From the NCBI GenBank assembly GCA_964619685.1, contig CAZUET010000001.1, forward strand, positions 12,222 to 76,221: a stretch of 64,000 nt of DNA. Direction: 5' to 3'. The DNA is from RUG14300 sp964619685 (GTDB lineage Bacteria > Bacillota > Clostridia > Christensenellales > CAG-1252). Made by a program: the position numbers and the translations under genes. Shown piece after piece: positions 36,292 to 45,238 of this stretch (within the stretch, counting starts at the first letter, position 1; every line of letters begins with the position of its first letter). The notes under the pieces were generated by a model that worked only from the letters and a program-made list of their open reading frames with translations, was not told the DNA's origin and made no database searches.

Positions 36292-37785
36292 CTATACAAT
36301 GAATGCAAGGGCTATTAGACAGGTGCAGAGTAAGCCCTTTTTGAGATAGTTTAGGGAGCAATAGTCGGAAAAGATGACTAATGCGGAGTACCAAAACGGC
36401 AAGCCTCCTTCAGAAAATGTAAGATTAAATGACAACCTCGGTTTGGATAATGTGTTAGCAATATACGAAGAAAGTAACACAATATATCTTGCAGCGATAG
36501 CAAAAGGCTTTACTAATAAGGTCAATGCCGAAATAGGTATACAGATAAATGTAAGCACATATGCCACACTTGTCAGCGGAATAATAAAGAAGCTACCAAC
36601 GATTGCCATTGGCGAAAATGAAGAGAAAAAGTATGCACCCATCGGAATCAGTGATATTGTGATCGATAAATTAAGCATTAGTGCCTCGCCTGTTTTCTTA
36701 AATCTACCAAGTGATTCAAGCGGTCTTTTCATTATTGGATATATCAAATATGCACCAAGCACAGCACCATAACTTAATAAGAAACTCATATCACCCAACC
36801 ATACAGGCTTGAAAATCAAAGACACGAAAGCGGCAAAGCACCAAATTGATATTTTATCGGGGCATGCCCTAAAATTTGTTAGGAAACTCGCCATTAAAAA
36901 CATTATCGACGCCCTTAATACCGATGGAGAAAAATTGCACAAATAGGCATAAAAGCCAAAGACGGGAAGTAATACAAAGGGTGTTACCTTAGCAGGAACA
37001 CGCAACTTTTTACATATAAATGTTAGGACAGAGCTTAAAACGCCTATATGAAGTCCCGATACAGCGAATACATGTGCGACACCGATGGCGGTAAAACTGA
37101 ATTTGATATCATAATCAAGATATTCCGATTCGCCAAACATGATACTCATAAGATAATTTGCAGTATCGTTATCTGTGGTTTTAATAAATGCGTCTTTGAT
37201 AAAGGATACTATTTCATTTCTTGGCGATTTATAAGAGGTAAACTCATATTGGAAAAGATCGATATCAAGCTCGTAATATATGCCCTTAGCTATACGATGC
37301 AGTTGGTATGTATCTGTTATTTCGAAAGTTGTCAAAGTACCGCCAAACCCGATATAATCGCCTACCTTTGCATCTATGTTGGTAATCAAAACATTTCCGT
37401 TAAGCTTTTTACCCTCTAAAACTACATCACCGACGATAACTTGACCGCTGTTCGATATAGATTCGACCACACCCGTACCTGTATAATAGCCCGATTCTAT
37501 ATAATCGTTTCTGTTAAATGAATATAGGTAAAGAAACCCCTCAAAGGACAGCACTATGGCGACAATACAAGCGATTATAAGCCGTTTATCGAAAACTCCG
37601 AAAAAGCCAAAAAGCAACAATATACTTGCAAGCCCCACATAAATCCATACAATATATCTATACCAGAAGAACCACGCCACAAGCCCCAAGACGAAAAATA
37701 TCAGTATAACCGGCAACGGTCTGATTACAATCATTCTCCGCTTATTGATGTTTCGTCTTAACTCGTATGTTACATTATTTTCCAT
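36292..37785 (-). CDS. ComEC/Rec2-family membrane protein without the beta-lactamase domain
   Basis: About 497 residues from ATG 37785 (MENNVTYELRRN); a TTG at 37827 would add 14 residues. No strong ribosome binding site is visible for either. The N-terminal part has two or three membrane helices and a DUF4131-like OB region (GTGVVESISNSGQVIVGDVVLEG). The Competence domain has the hallmark HVFAVSGLHIGVLSSVLTF, then about eight more helices. Full ComEC carries a C-terminal metallo-beta-lactamase nuclease-like domain of some 250 residues; here the protein ends right after the membrane part (CTCLIALAFIV). It may form the DNA channel for uptake or be a reduced relative. Confidence 0.8.
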   Translation of the reverse strand: MENNVTYELRRNINKRRMIVIRPLPVILIFFVLGLVAWFFWYRYIVWIYVGLASILLLFGFFGVFDKRLIIACIVAIVLSFEGFLYLYSFNRNDYIESGYYTGTGVVESISNSGQVIVGDVVLEGKKLNGNVLITNIDAKVGDYIGFGGTLTTFEITDTYQLHRIAKGIYYELDIDLFQYEFTSYKSPRNEIVSFIKDAFIKTTDNDTANYLMSIMFGESEYLDYDIKFSFTAIGVAHVFAVSGLHIGVLSSVLTFICKKLRVPAKVTPFVLLPVFGFYAYLCNFSPSVLRASIMFLMASFLTNFRACPDKISIWCFAAFVSLIFKPVWLGDMSFLLSYGAVLGAYLIYPIMKRPLESLGRFKKTGEALMLNLSITISLIPMGAYFFSSFSPMAIVGSFFIIPLTSVAYVLTFICIPISALTLLVKPFAIAARYIVLLSSYIANTLSKPRLSFNLTFSEGGLPFWYSALVIFSDYCSLNYLKKGLLCTCLIALAFIV

Positions 37786-37818
37786 TTGTACAGATTTTTT
37801 TGATATGTATATAAAATT

Positions 37819-37861
37819 ACGGAACAATTTATATCGTATCGGTGTACGAAAATTGTTCCGT
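37819..37861 (-). terminator. Perfect 12-base inverted repeat, likely terminator
   Basis: ACGGAACAATTT (37819-37830) and AAATTGTTCCGT (37850-37861) flank a 19-base loop. On the minus strand the stem is followed by AATTTTATA. It lies directly after the small CxC protein gene. Confidence 0.5.
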
Positions 37862-37866
37862 ATTAA

Positions 37867-38064
37867 CTATTTTTGTTTATAGTACAGCATACAATGGCAA
37901 TATCCCTCGAAGCTGTTATCCTTAATCTGGTCACGAAATTCCTTACAAATACATTTTGTATTTTCGTTATGAACCAATCGACAAGGACAATATCCGCCAT
38001 TTTCCTTCATTTTGTTTTTTAAAGATTCGACGACCTCTTTATCGGGATTTAACAATATTTTCAT
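37867..38064 (-). CDS. Small three-CxC protein, ferredoxin-thioredoxin reductase catalytic-subunit-like
   Basis: 65 residues with AAGGAG. The cysteines form CPC (GYCPCRL), CIC (KCICKEF) and CHC (GYCHCMLYY), spaced CPC-x9-CIC-x15-CHC. Order and flanking residues resemble the catalytic beta subunit of ferredoxin:thioredoxin reductase, which holds a 4Fe-4S cluster next to a redox disulfide, but in a shorter form. It may be a redox protein of the archaeal/anaerobe FTR type. The gene lies 25 bases after the CitG-like gene. Confidence 0.75.
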   Translation of the reverse strand: MKILLNPDKEVVESLKNKMKENGGYCPCRLVHNENTKCICKEFRDQIKDNSFEGYCHCMLYYKQK

Positions 38065-38089
38065 AATTTACTCCTTCTATTTAGTATGA

Positions 38090-38911
38090 TCAACCGAATA
38101 TTTTATATGCTAATATGGTGAGGATTAAAAGATCGCCTGCTCCGCCGGTAGATAGTGATGTTCTTGCAAAATAAGAACACATTGCATCGAGATTTTCGGC
38201 ATTATAATTGTTGAATACATAGTCGGCAATAGTTTTTGCATCAGCGACCAATGAGCATTGACGGGTATACATACAAGTATCGTCAATGGTTGCAATCAGC
38301 TTCAATAAGGTTTTTCTATTTACGTCCGCTTTATCGAGGCCCGAGGCTATAAGCTCACGGTATAAAGGAAGAGAAACATCAAATACTGTCTTATATCCCG
38401 ATTGAGCCTCAGCCAACGCACCGCCAACATCGAAGCTTTCCCTTACCAACGCACCCTTCGTTTCTCTTTCGGGTTTAATAAATGAAGCAAGGTTTTCGAT
38501 TTCCTTAGACAATGCTTTTTCTGTTATATCCACACCGTTTGCTTGAAGTCTAAAATAACAAGAAGCAAAAAGAGCAGTTGCAAAAAGCGTGCCTTTAAGC
38601 ACATTAGTTTTTTCGCATGCCTCGAGAAGTTCTTTTTCGGCACTTGCTCCCGTTTGTTTAATAACTGCAATCGCTTTTTCAGGCTCCAACTCTGCAGTGA
38701 CCGTTCCCGAATATGCTATAGTCAACAAATGCAAATTGATAACAGTCAATCCTCTTAGCATCAATGGATAATCCATATCAACATGTGCAGACGGTCCCGA
38801 CGGATTAACCAAGCCGGGCTTCTTTTCGGTAGCAAGTTGCTCCATTATGCTTTGTTTGGTTTTTTCTACAAATTCAATTATTTCCATACAAATACTTTTA
38901 ATTTTGAACAA
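38090..38911 (-). CDS. CitG/MdcB family protein (triphosphoribosyl-dephospho-CoA synthase-like)
   Basis: 273 residues if the TTG at 38911 is used (TAGG lies upstream of it), or 265 from ATG 38887 (MEIIEFVEK), which has a poor ribosome binding site. The family signature is KPGLVNPSGPSAHVDMDYPLML, equal to the KPGLVD..GAH.DM block of CitG, and the C-terminal GGAGDLLIL. A central NVLKGTLFATALF replaces the usual THKGAIF. CitG makes the prosthetic-group precursor of citrate lyase, but no citrate lyase genes are near, so its real substrate is open. Confidence 0.78.
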   Translation of the reverse strand: MFKIKSICMEIIEFVEKTKQSIMEQLATEKKPGLVNPSGPSAHVDMDYPLMLRGLTVINLHLLTIAYSGTVTAELEPEKAIAVIKQTGASAEKELLEACEKTNVLKGTLFATALFASCYFRLQANGVDITEKALSKEIENLASFIKPERETKGALVRESFDVGGALAEAQSGYKTVFDVSLPLYRELIASGLDKADVNRKTLLKLIATIDDTCMYTRQCSLVADAKTIADYVFNNYNAENLDAMCSYFARTSLSTGGAGDLLILTILAYKIFG

Positions 38912-38919
38912 AAAGCCTA

Positions 38920-39792
38920 CTAGTTATCGTCGTTAATTTCGATATCGTCAATATCATCGTCGTCTTGATCGAAGTCGTCTGCATCTTTCGGCTGTAATTC
39001 GGATATATTATAGCGATTATAAGAATAATCACCATCACCCTTATATATCTTAACAACGACATCCTTGCGAAGCATATCGAGCTGTTCGACCGTACCTTCT
39101 CCGTCCGGAGTTTGTATTTTTGCGTGGAGCTTTGGCATTTCTTTTGCCGTTTCGGTATAGTATTCGCTTTCGTATTTCAAACAGCACATCAATTTACCGC
39201 ACATACCGCTGATTTTAGTAGGATTCAAGGATAAGCCTTGGACTTTAGCCATTTTAATGGTAACCTTTTCGTAATCTTGTAGGTATGTTGTACAACAGCA
39301 CGGACGACCGCATGGAGCCATTGAACCACGAATTTTAATATCATCTCTTTCGTATATCTGTCTAAGCTCGATCCTTGCCTTGAGCGCACCTGCAAGGTCC
39401 TTGACCAATTCTCTAAAATCGATCCTGCCGTCTGCAGTAAAATAAACGGTAACCTTTTTTCCGTCAAAGGAATACTCACAATCTACGACCTTAAGCTTTA
39501 AACCGTGTTTTTCGGCTTTTTCGACGGTGGTCTTCATAGCCTCAGTTCTTTGGGATTGAAGTTTGAGTACCTGGCGCTTATCCTTTTCGGTCGCTTTACG
39601 AATGATAGGTTTAAGCTCGTGTGTTATTTCGCTATTATCAATCTCCTTATTAGCAATGGAAACAGTTCCGAATTCCACGCCTTTAGCAGTTTCGACAATA
39701 ACATTATCGCCTTCGACAAAAACCTCGTCGAGTGGATCGAAGTAATATGATTTAGAACCATTTTTAAATTTAACGCCTATTATTTTTTGCAT
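38920..39792 (-). CDS. PSP1-domain protein, YaaT/RicT family
   Basis: 290 residues with GGAGG. The PSP1 domain runs from about residue 60 to 190. The conserved cysteine cluster is SMAPCGRPCCCTTYL and GMCGKLMCCLKYE, as in YaaT/RicT, where it binds Fe-S clusters in the RicA-RicF-RicT complex that affects RNA processing and development. The last ~20 residues are almost all Asp, Glu and Ile (DDFDQDDDDIDDIEINDDN). The start lies inside the holB end (13-base overlap), matching the order holB-yaaT of Bacillus. Confidence 0.93.
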   Translation of the reverse strand: MQKIIGVKFKNGSKSYYFDPLDEVFVEGDNVIVETAKGVEFGTVSIANKEIDNSEITHELKPIIRKATEKDKRQVLKLQSQRTEAMKTTVEKAEKHGLKLKVVDCEYSFDGKKVTVYFTADGRIDFRELVKDLAGALKARIELRQIYERDDIKIRGSMAPCGRPCCCTTYLQDYEKVTIKMAKVQGLSLNPTKISGMCGKLMCCLKYESEYYTETAKEMPKLHAKIQTPDGEGTVEQLDMLRKDVVVKIYKGDGDYSYNRYNISELQPKDADDFDQDDDDIDDIEINDDN

Positions 39793-40745
39793 TTGGATTT
39801 TTCCTCCGCTATTTTCAAAAGAAAACAGTCAATTATGTTGATATTATTTATGTAGCAAGTCGTTTTGTGCTTAGATAAGCTTATCTCATCCATTATTTCG
39901 GCGATTCCCGACAATGTTAATGATTGGGCTAATTGCTGATACAAATAGACCAAGTCACCGAATGTCACAGCCGATTCCAGCTCCGACTTGATATACAGCA
40001 CATCTTTAAATATTATTTCTGTCGTATCTAACGCCTTTGCGAGATCAGCAAAAGCTTTATTATTAATATAATTCGGCACATCGGAGCTATTACCAATGGC
40101 ATTATAGATATTTACAAGCTCGTAAGCCTCATTAACAAATGATGCATCCTCGCTAAGTTTAGACGCAACGGATATCGATCCGTCAGCTACACGGGCTATT
40201 TCTCTATAATTAGCTACGCCCCGATAATATAACCAGTTTTGTAATTCTGTTCGTGGTATTGGTGCTTGGGTTACCTTTTTAACTCTCGATAAAACTGTCG
40301 GTAGTATACCTATATCTGAATTGGCGGTCAAAAGAATATGCACGCCTACGGGTGGCTCTTCGAGCGTTTTTAGTAATTTATTTTGAATGATTGTCGACTG
40401 AGTATTGAAAGCTTTGATAACATATATCTTATCTCCGCCCTCAACCGGTGTAAGATAGGTGCCGTCTATCATTTCATTGAGTTGCTCTACGGTCACATTT
40501 TCGCTTTCCGCATTTACATATGTGACATCGGGTTTGACCATATTCATAACCTTTTTACACTCGGCACATTCCATACATGCATCCTTACAATAAACACGCA
40601 TGATGACAGCCGTCAAAAGGTTATCAAGAGCAATAGGATCGGACGATAAAAGAAGATATGCATGCGAAAAAGAGTTATCGATATCTCTATCGAAGATTTT
40701 AAACGCAGTTGTATTTTTAATTATCTTGATTAATCCATTATCCAT
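39780..40745 (-). CDS. holB: DNA polymerase III subunit delta prime
   Basis: 321 residues. The clamp-loader delta-prime pattern is visible: FSHAYLLLSSDP (degenerate ATP-binding loop, as expected), zinc module CKDACMECAECKK, DVTYVNAE, GGDKIYVIKAFNTQ, NKLLKTLEEPPVGVHILLTANS and LPTVLSRVKK (SRC-like motif). It helps load the sliding clamp on DNA. It overlaps yaaT and is 2 bases after the yaaO-like gene. Confidence 0.92.
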   Translation of the reverse strand: MDNGLIKIIKNTTAFKIFDRDIDNSFSHAYLLLSSDPIALDNLLTAVIMRVYCKDACMECAECKKVMNMVKPDVTYVNAESENVTVEQLNEMIDGTYLTPVEGGDKIYVIKAFNTQSTIIQNKLLKTLEEPPVGVHILLTANSDIGILPTVLSRVKKVTQAPIPRTELQNWLYYRGVANYREIARVADGSISVASKLSEDASFVNEAYELVNIYNAIGNSSDVPNYINNKAFADLAKALDTTEIIFKDVLYIKSELESAVTFGDLVYLYQQLAQSLTLSGIAEIMDEISLSKHKTTCYINNINIIDCFLLKIAEEKSKCKK

Positions 40746-40747
40746 AT

Positions 40748-41917
40748 TTATTCCAGTCCAAAGACTCTTTGGGCGTCACGCTGTAACACCTCGATGACCT
40801 CTGAAGTAATTATCTCTCCTTTTTTTATATATACCTTACCGGGTGGGTACAAGCCGATATCTTTAACGGCTACAGTTCCTATTAATTCGGATAGATCTCG
40901 TCCGCAAACAATGGGTGCAAACGGATCGAGAGCTTCCAAAAGCTTTAATTTTGAATAATTGAAGGGCGTAACTATAGCAACTAAACGCCTATCTTCAACA
41001 AGCTCGAAATAGATCCCCGACTCTTGCGCTAAACGAGCTACGGCATAACCGTTAGTTGATTTTGGTACATCTATTACCAATCTCGTAAAATCGTCCGATG
41101 GCACTATACTAAATCCGTTCGGTAGGTTTAAGTTATCAATAGCCGTCTTAATGCTCGAATATAACCTTTCTCCGTTATCTTGCATATATCCACGAGCAAA
41201 GTCCATAGAACACATTGTTAGGTATGACGGACTCGTTGTATGCACCTTTGAGCGGAAATAACGGGCTTTATCTGCCAGATCGTCAGAATCTGTCCTTAAT
41301 ATGGCACCGCCTGTATAAACGGGCAATGTCTTATGCAATCCGTTGATGACCATATCCGCTTCTGCCGTCACATTTTTAGGTAATAGCGAGCTATAAGGAT
41401 AATGTGCACCGTGTGCTTCATCTACGATTATAAAAGCATTAGGAAACTTATTTCTTATATCTTGAACAGATATAATATTACCATAATAATCGGGCGTTGT
41501 CAAAATCAAGGCTTTACAATCAGATGGGATTGTATCGACTGCTTCAATATCTATATTGAAAAGCTCACCTGCATTAACTATGCTTTTATGTGGTGTGCCT
41601 AAGCAATACAGTTTATTTGCATACTCTTTTGCAGTCAAAATTGCACAAAAAATTGCCGTAGTCGCACCCGAGGTGAAGTATAAGCAATGCTTTGAGCCGT
41701 ATGCATTGGCAGTTAGCCTTTCGCTCTCTGCAATAACTCCACAAGCAGAGTGTAAGTTGTCCGAAAAATCTAATTCTGTAATATCGAACGGTGCGGATGA
41801 ATATAATGGGGATAGCTCTCCGTCTCCGCTTGTTCCCGGCATATGGAGTCTTAGGCTCGGATGATAATTAATTACAGCATCGTATAGCGGTGTTTTCATT
41901 CCTTCCATACCGCCCAT
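40748..41917 (-). CDS. Orn/Lys/Arg decarboxylase-family PLP enzyme, YaaO-like
   Basis: 389 residues, shorter than the ~480 of YaaO/SpeA. The PLP site is MVINGLHKTLPVYTGGAI with the Schiff-base Lys, preceded by FIIVDEAHGAHYPYS (the Asp and His that hold the cofactor) and CLYFTSGATTAIFCAIL. The start could be 41917, 41908 or 41899. The amino acid substrate cannot be told from sequence. It leads the yaaO-holB-yaaT block, which in Bacillus also holds tmk; tmk is absent here. Confidence 0.88.
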   Translation of the reverse strand: MGGMEGMKTPLYDAVINYHPSLRLHMPGTSGDGELSPLYSSAPFDITELDFSDNLHSACGVIAESERLTANAYGSKHCLYFTSGATTAIFCAILTAKEYANKLYCLGTPHKSIVNAGELFNIDIEAVDTIPSDCKALILTTPDYYGNIISVQDIRNKFPNAFIIVDEAHGAHYPYSSLLPKNVTAEADMVINGLHKTLPVYTGGAILRTDSDDLADKARYFRSKVHTTSPSYLTMCSMDFARGYMQDNGERLYSSIKTAIDNLNLPNGFSIVPSDDFTRLVIDVPKSTNGYAVARLAQESGIYFELVEDRRLVAIVTPFNYSKLKLLEALDPFAPIVCGRDLSELIGTVAVKDIGLYPPGKVYIKKGEIITSEVIEVLQRDAQRVFGLE

Positions 41918-42675
41918 AACGAAAATGACATACCGCCGTCAAGAATTAGATCAATATCTATTTCTTTGCAGATTTTAGCGGTCGAAGTTGATGAACGATA
42001 TTCCCAATGCGAGAACTCCTTACCGTCACAAACAGCAGGGAGCAGTTTTACCGTTCCCATTGTAATATCATAAGCTACGATATTAGGATTATCTGCATCC
42101 TTGCAGTTCATATATGCAATGGTGTACTTAATTGGCTCAGGGCGATATTCAAGAGTTAAATCACCAAATATTTCATCCGATACTGCGATTGTAAAATAAT
42201 CTGTTTCGCTATAATACCAATTACCCATTTCGTGATAGCCCTTGCCGAGTGAGGCTTGCGGTAGACTTACGCCTTCACCGTATACATATGAGTCGGGTAA
42301 ATCACCGTTAAAATCATATTCATCGGCATTTTTATAAGTTATTGAATAAGTGTTCGGAGCAAAACCAAGATACAAGGTTAGATTTTCATTGTATGTACCG
42401 TCAACAGCATTGAACCGTTCGGTGCAGTCTTTATCAATAAACCATGCAATAGATTTACCTATCGGGATATCCTTTAATTCGGGAATTGGTAGAGAGATAT
42501 CTTGACCGATCTCAAAAAAAATGCCTTCGGGCGTAGTGCAGTCATATCCGTTAACATCAAACGAAATAAAGATTCTTTTAACCTCGTCGACGGGTTTTTC
42601 ATTCTCACAGCCGACACCGATGAAGGTTAAAGCGACTAAATATATTGTGAATAGGACTGCAAATATTTTTTTCAT
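41896..42675 (-). CDS. Lipoprotein with InlB-type repeats
   Basis: 259 residues. The lipoprotein signal is MKKIFAVLFTIYLVALTFIG followed by VGCENE. The rest resembles two or three degraded InlB B-type repeats: IAWFIDKDCTERFNAVDG...NLTLYLGF, YHEMGNWYYSETDYFTIA, and a last one ending SLWAVWKE. It is surface-anchored with no catalytic motif. Its end overlaps the yaaO-like start by 22 bases, so the two are cotranscribed. Confidence 0.8.
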   Translation of the reverse strand: MKKIFAVLFTIYLVALTFIGVGCENEKPVDEVKRIFISFDVNGYDCTTPEGIFFEIGQDISLPIPELKDIPIGKSIAWFIDKDCTERFNAVDGTYNENLTLYLGFAPNTYSITYKNADEYDFNGDLPDSYVYGEGVSLPQASLGKGYHEMGNWYYSETDYFTIAVSDEIFGDLTLEYRPEPIKYTIAYMNCKDADNPNIVAYDITMGTVKLLPAVCDGKEFSHWEYRSSTSTAKICKEIDIDLILDGGMSFSLWAVWKE

Positions 42676-42729
42676 AGATTAATTATATCACTTTTAGTTG
42701 TTTCTTTCAATAACTTTATCTATTTTTGA

Positions 42730-43362
42730 CTAATATTTTAAAATGAAAGTGTTTTTATGATAATCTATCAAACCTTCGTCACGCATTTTTGACAGCTCTC
42801 TTGAGAGTGCCGATCTGTCTACGCAAATATAATCTGCAAGCCCCTGACGGTCAAAGGGCATAGTTATTACCCTTTTACCCGATTTTTTTTCAAGCTCACC
42901 AAAATATGATAGCAATTTTGCCCTTATGCTTCTTTTTGATAGGTGTCTTATCTTTGTGATTAAAAATGCACTTTTATTCGCAAGTACGGTTATTAAGTTA
43001 CGATAGATGATTGATTTATAAGGATATGTATCGGGAAGATCGTTGATAGCATCATTGCTTATAATCAAGGCACGCCCGTCCGTTATTGCCCTAAGATCGG
43101 CAGGGATTAGCGAATCTGTAAATGCAAACGCACCGCCGAATAATCCACCGCTACCTATACCCGAAAGGATACTGACTTGACCGTTTGTGTCAACATTTTC
43201 AAGCACCAATTCACCATCTAAGCAAACAAAAATATCCGAAACTTTTTCGCCGTAATGTAAAATTATTTGGTTTTTGACAAAATTCAATTCATTAACTCGA
43301 AGTTTTTTTAGTAACTCGGGTAAATTTTCGTCGTCAATTCCGATAAAAAGTGGGCAATTCAT
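42730..43362 (-). CDS. Crp/Fnr-family transcriptional regulator
   Basis: 210 residues. An N-terminal cyclic-nucleotide-binding-type beta barrel (FVKNQIILHYGEKVSDIFVCLDGEL, GSGGLFGGAFAF), a dimer helix (AFLITKIRHLSKRSIRAKLLSYF) and a C-terminal winged helix (FDRQGLADYICVDRSALSRELSKMRDEGLID). No FNR-type cysteine cluster is seen. It is divergent from a nitrate/sulfonate-type ABC operon and probably controls it through the palindromes in the shared gap. Confidence 0.92.
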   Translation of the reverse strand: MNCPLFIGIDDENLPELLKKLRVNELNFVKNQIILHYGEKVSDIFVCLDGELVLENVDTNGQVSILSGIGSGGLFGGAFAFTDSLIPADLRAITDGRALIISNDAINDLPDTYPYKSIIYRNLITVLANKSAFLITKIRHLSKRSIRAKLLSYFGELEKKSGKRVITMPFDRQGLADYICVDRSALSRELSKMRDEGLIDYHKNTFILKY

Positions 43363-43379
43363 ATCTTATTTTCCTTTTT

Positions 43380-43421
43380 GTTGCAAATGCAACGGACTTT
43401 TTGGTTATATTGTAATACAAT
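43380..43421. promoter_or_regulatory. Palindromes in the Crp/ABC divergent gap (candidate operators)
   Basis: GTTGCAAATGCAAC (43380-43393) has perfect GTTGCA/TGCAAC arms; ATTGTAATACAAT (43409-43421) is a perfect 13-base palindrome. They lie between the divergent starts, as expected for a Crp/Fnr-type autoregulator (inference). Confidence 0.5.
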
Positions 43422-43475
43422 TAGCCAAGAAATGCAATAATTATTTTATTGATAAAACAATGAAGGAGTATATAT

Positions 43476-44468
43476 ATGAAAAAAATTATTAAAATTGTAA
43501 TTTCAATAGCCTTGATTGCAATTATGTGCATCATAGCAACATCTTGTAATGACAATATCACGCCAAATGACGGAGATAAAACTCCGATAAAATACACAGT
43601 AATGACTCCGGACGGTGCTCCAAGTATGGCAATTGCCAAAATGATGAAGGATAATGTATCATTCGGAAACGATCCTATTTATACAATAATCGGCTCGGAC
43701 GCAGTTGCTTCTTCATTCACCAACGGTGATGCAGACTTTATCATTGCTCCAACAAACGCAGGTATAAATATGTCCAACAAGCTCGGCACTTATCAAATGG
43801 TTGCAGTTACGAGTTGGGGTAATCTCTATTTGGTTGGAAATGCAGGAACTAAGGCATTGTCCGAATGCGAGGATGCCAACGAATTTCTTGCACAATTAAG
43901 TGGCAAAGCAGTTGCAAGCATCGGTACAAACCTTGTTCCCGATATCACATTCAAGCACATTTTATCTACCGCAGGTGTTGAAGCTACCGTCAATGCATCC
44001 ACTGCAGACCTTATCCAAAACGACCTCATGGAAGGCACTCTTTCCTACGGCTTATTAGGCGAGCCTGCAGTAACGGCAACTCTTATGAAGGTCAGTAGTG
44101 CTAAAAGACTTTGCTCAATAAGTGAGCTATGGGTATCAATTACCAATACGGAATTCACCCAAGCAGGTCTGTTTGTTAAGCGTTCCATAATTGAAAATGA
44201 CAAAGAGTCGGTAGAAAAATTCATAACAGAGCTTCGTGCATCTATCGAATACCTTAACGCAAGTGCAGAAAATGCAAAGGCGCTCGGCGATTATATGGAA
44301 AGTACAGGTAAATCCACACTTAAGGGTGCAGTCGTTTCTAAATGCTATCTCCAAATGAACCAGAAATTCGTTTTGGCTTCAGAGGTCAAGGACGATATCC
44401 TTGCATTTGTCAATGTATTGGATGTAAATGTGTCGGCAGATGCAGATATATTCTATCAAGCTGAATAA
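43476..44468 (+). CDS. ABC transporter substrate-binding lipoprotein, NMT1/SsuA-like
   Basis: 330 residues after AAGGAG. The lipoprotein signal ends IATSCNDN. The fold is the NMT1/THI5-like type 2 binding protein: YTVMTPDGAPSMAIAKMM, ADFIIAPTNAGINMSN, GKAVASIGTNLVPDITFKHIL, YGLLGEPAVTATLM. Relatives bind nitrate, sulfonates, thiamine precursors or related anions; which one is unknown. It forms an operon with the next two genes. Confidence 0.88.
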   Translation: MKKIIKIVISIALIAIMCIIATSCNDNITPNDGDKTPIKYTVMTPDGAPSMAIAKMMKDNVSFGNDPIYTIIGSDAVASSFTNGDADFIIAPTNAGINMSNKLGTYQMVAVTSWGNLYLVGNAGTKALSECEDANEFLAQLSGKAVASIGTNLVPDITFKHILSTAGVEATVNASTADLIQNDLMEGTLSYGLLGEPAVTATLMKVSSAKRLCSISELWVSITNTEFTQAGLFVKRSIIENDKESVEKFITELRASIEYLNASAENAKALGDYMESTGKSTLKGAVVSKCYLQMNQKFVLASEVKDDILAFVNVLDVNVSADADIFYQAE

Positions 44469-45238
44469 TGATAAAAAAAGCTATCAAAAATAATAAATAC
44501 TCGCTTATATCGGTAGTAGCCGTAATAGTGTTTTTGGGTATATGGGAATTGGTCGCCTATCTCCTTGATAAAACATATCTTTTACCTCGTGTTTCCGAGA
44601 TTATAAGCGAGTTTTTTGTTTTACTCGGTAAAAAAGATTTTTATATCGTTACATTATCCACTCTCGGTCGTTGCCTTATCGGTTTTGTAGCATCACTTTT
44701 GTTAGGATTGGGCTTAGGTATCTTGGGTGGTACATCTAAAACGGTGCGTGCTATATTGTCGCCCTTTATATCATTTCTTAGGACCACCCCGACAATGTCG
44801 CTTACACTTATTATAATGGTATGGCTACGATCTAAATATACGCCCATTCTTATAGGTTTTATTATGGTATTTCCTATCATATATAGAACGGTATCCGATA
44901 GCCTTATAAATGTGGATGAAAAGCTTAAAGAAATGGTATCTCTCTATGGTGTATCTAAAAGGAATACTATCAAATATCTTTACATTCCCGAGGTTATCCC
45001 TGTTTTGTTCGGTTCTATGGTTACGGCATTCGGATTAAACATTAAAGCGGTTATTTCTGCTGAAATATTAGCTTATACGGCAGATTCTATCGGACTAAGA
45101 ATGTTTGTAGCAAAAACGGACATATTTGGTGGCACAGCAACACTTTTTGCTTGGGTATTGACAGCTATATTGCTTTCGGTTATTTTTGAATTGATCTTGG
45201 GTGCGATACAAAGGAGAATTTGTAAAAAATGGAACTAA
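44468..45238 (+). CDS. ABC transporter permease, SsuC/TauC type
   Basis: 256 residues, with start overlapping the previous stop by one base. Six membrane helices: FLGIWELVAYLLDKTYLLP, GFVASLLLGLGLGILGG, the EAA loop EKLKEMVSLYGVSKRNTIKYLYIPEVIPVL, and an end QRRICKKWN. It is the membrane subunit of the NMT1-type importer. Confidence 0.92.
   Translation: MIKKAIKNNKYSLISVVAVIVFLGIWELVAYLLDKTYLLPRVSEIISEFFVLLGKKDFYIVTLSTLGRCLIGFVASLLLGLGLGILGGTSKTVRAILSPFISFLRTTPTMSLTLIIMVWLRSKYTPILIGFIMVFPIIYRTVSDSLINVDEKLKEMVSLYGVSKRNTIKYLYIPEVIPVLFGSMVTAFGLNIKAVISAEILAYTADSIGLRMFVAKTDIFGGTATLFAWVLTAILLSVIFELILGAIQRRICKKWN

Noticed and set aside
36374..36772. 132-codon frame opposite the ComEC-like gene
   Set aside because: Antisense to clear membrane-protein motifs on the other strand.
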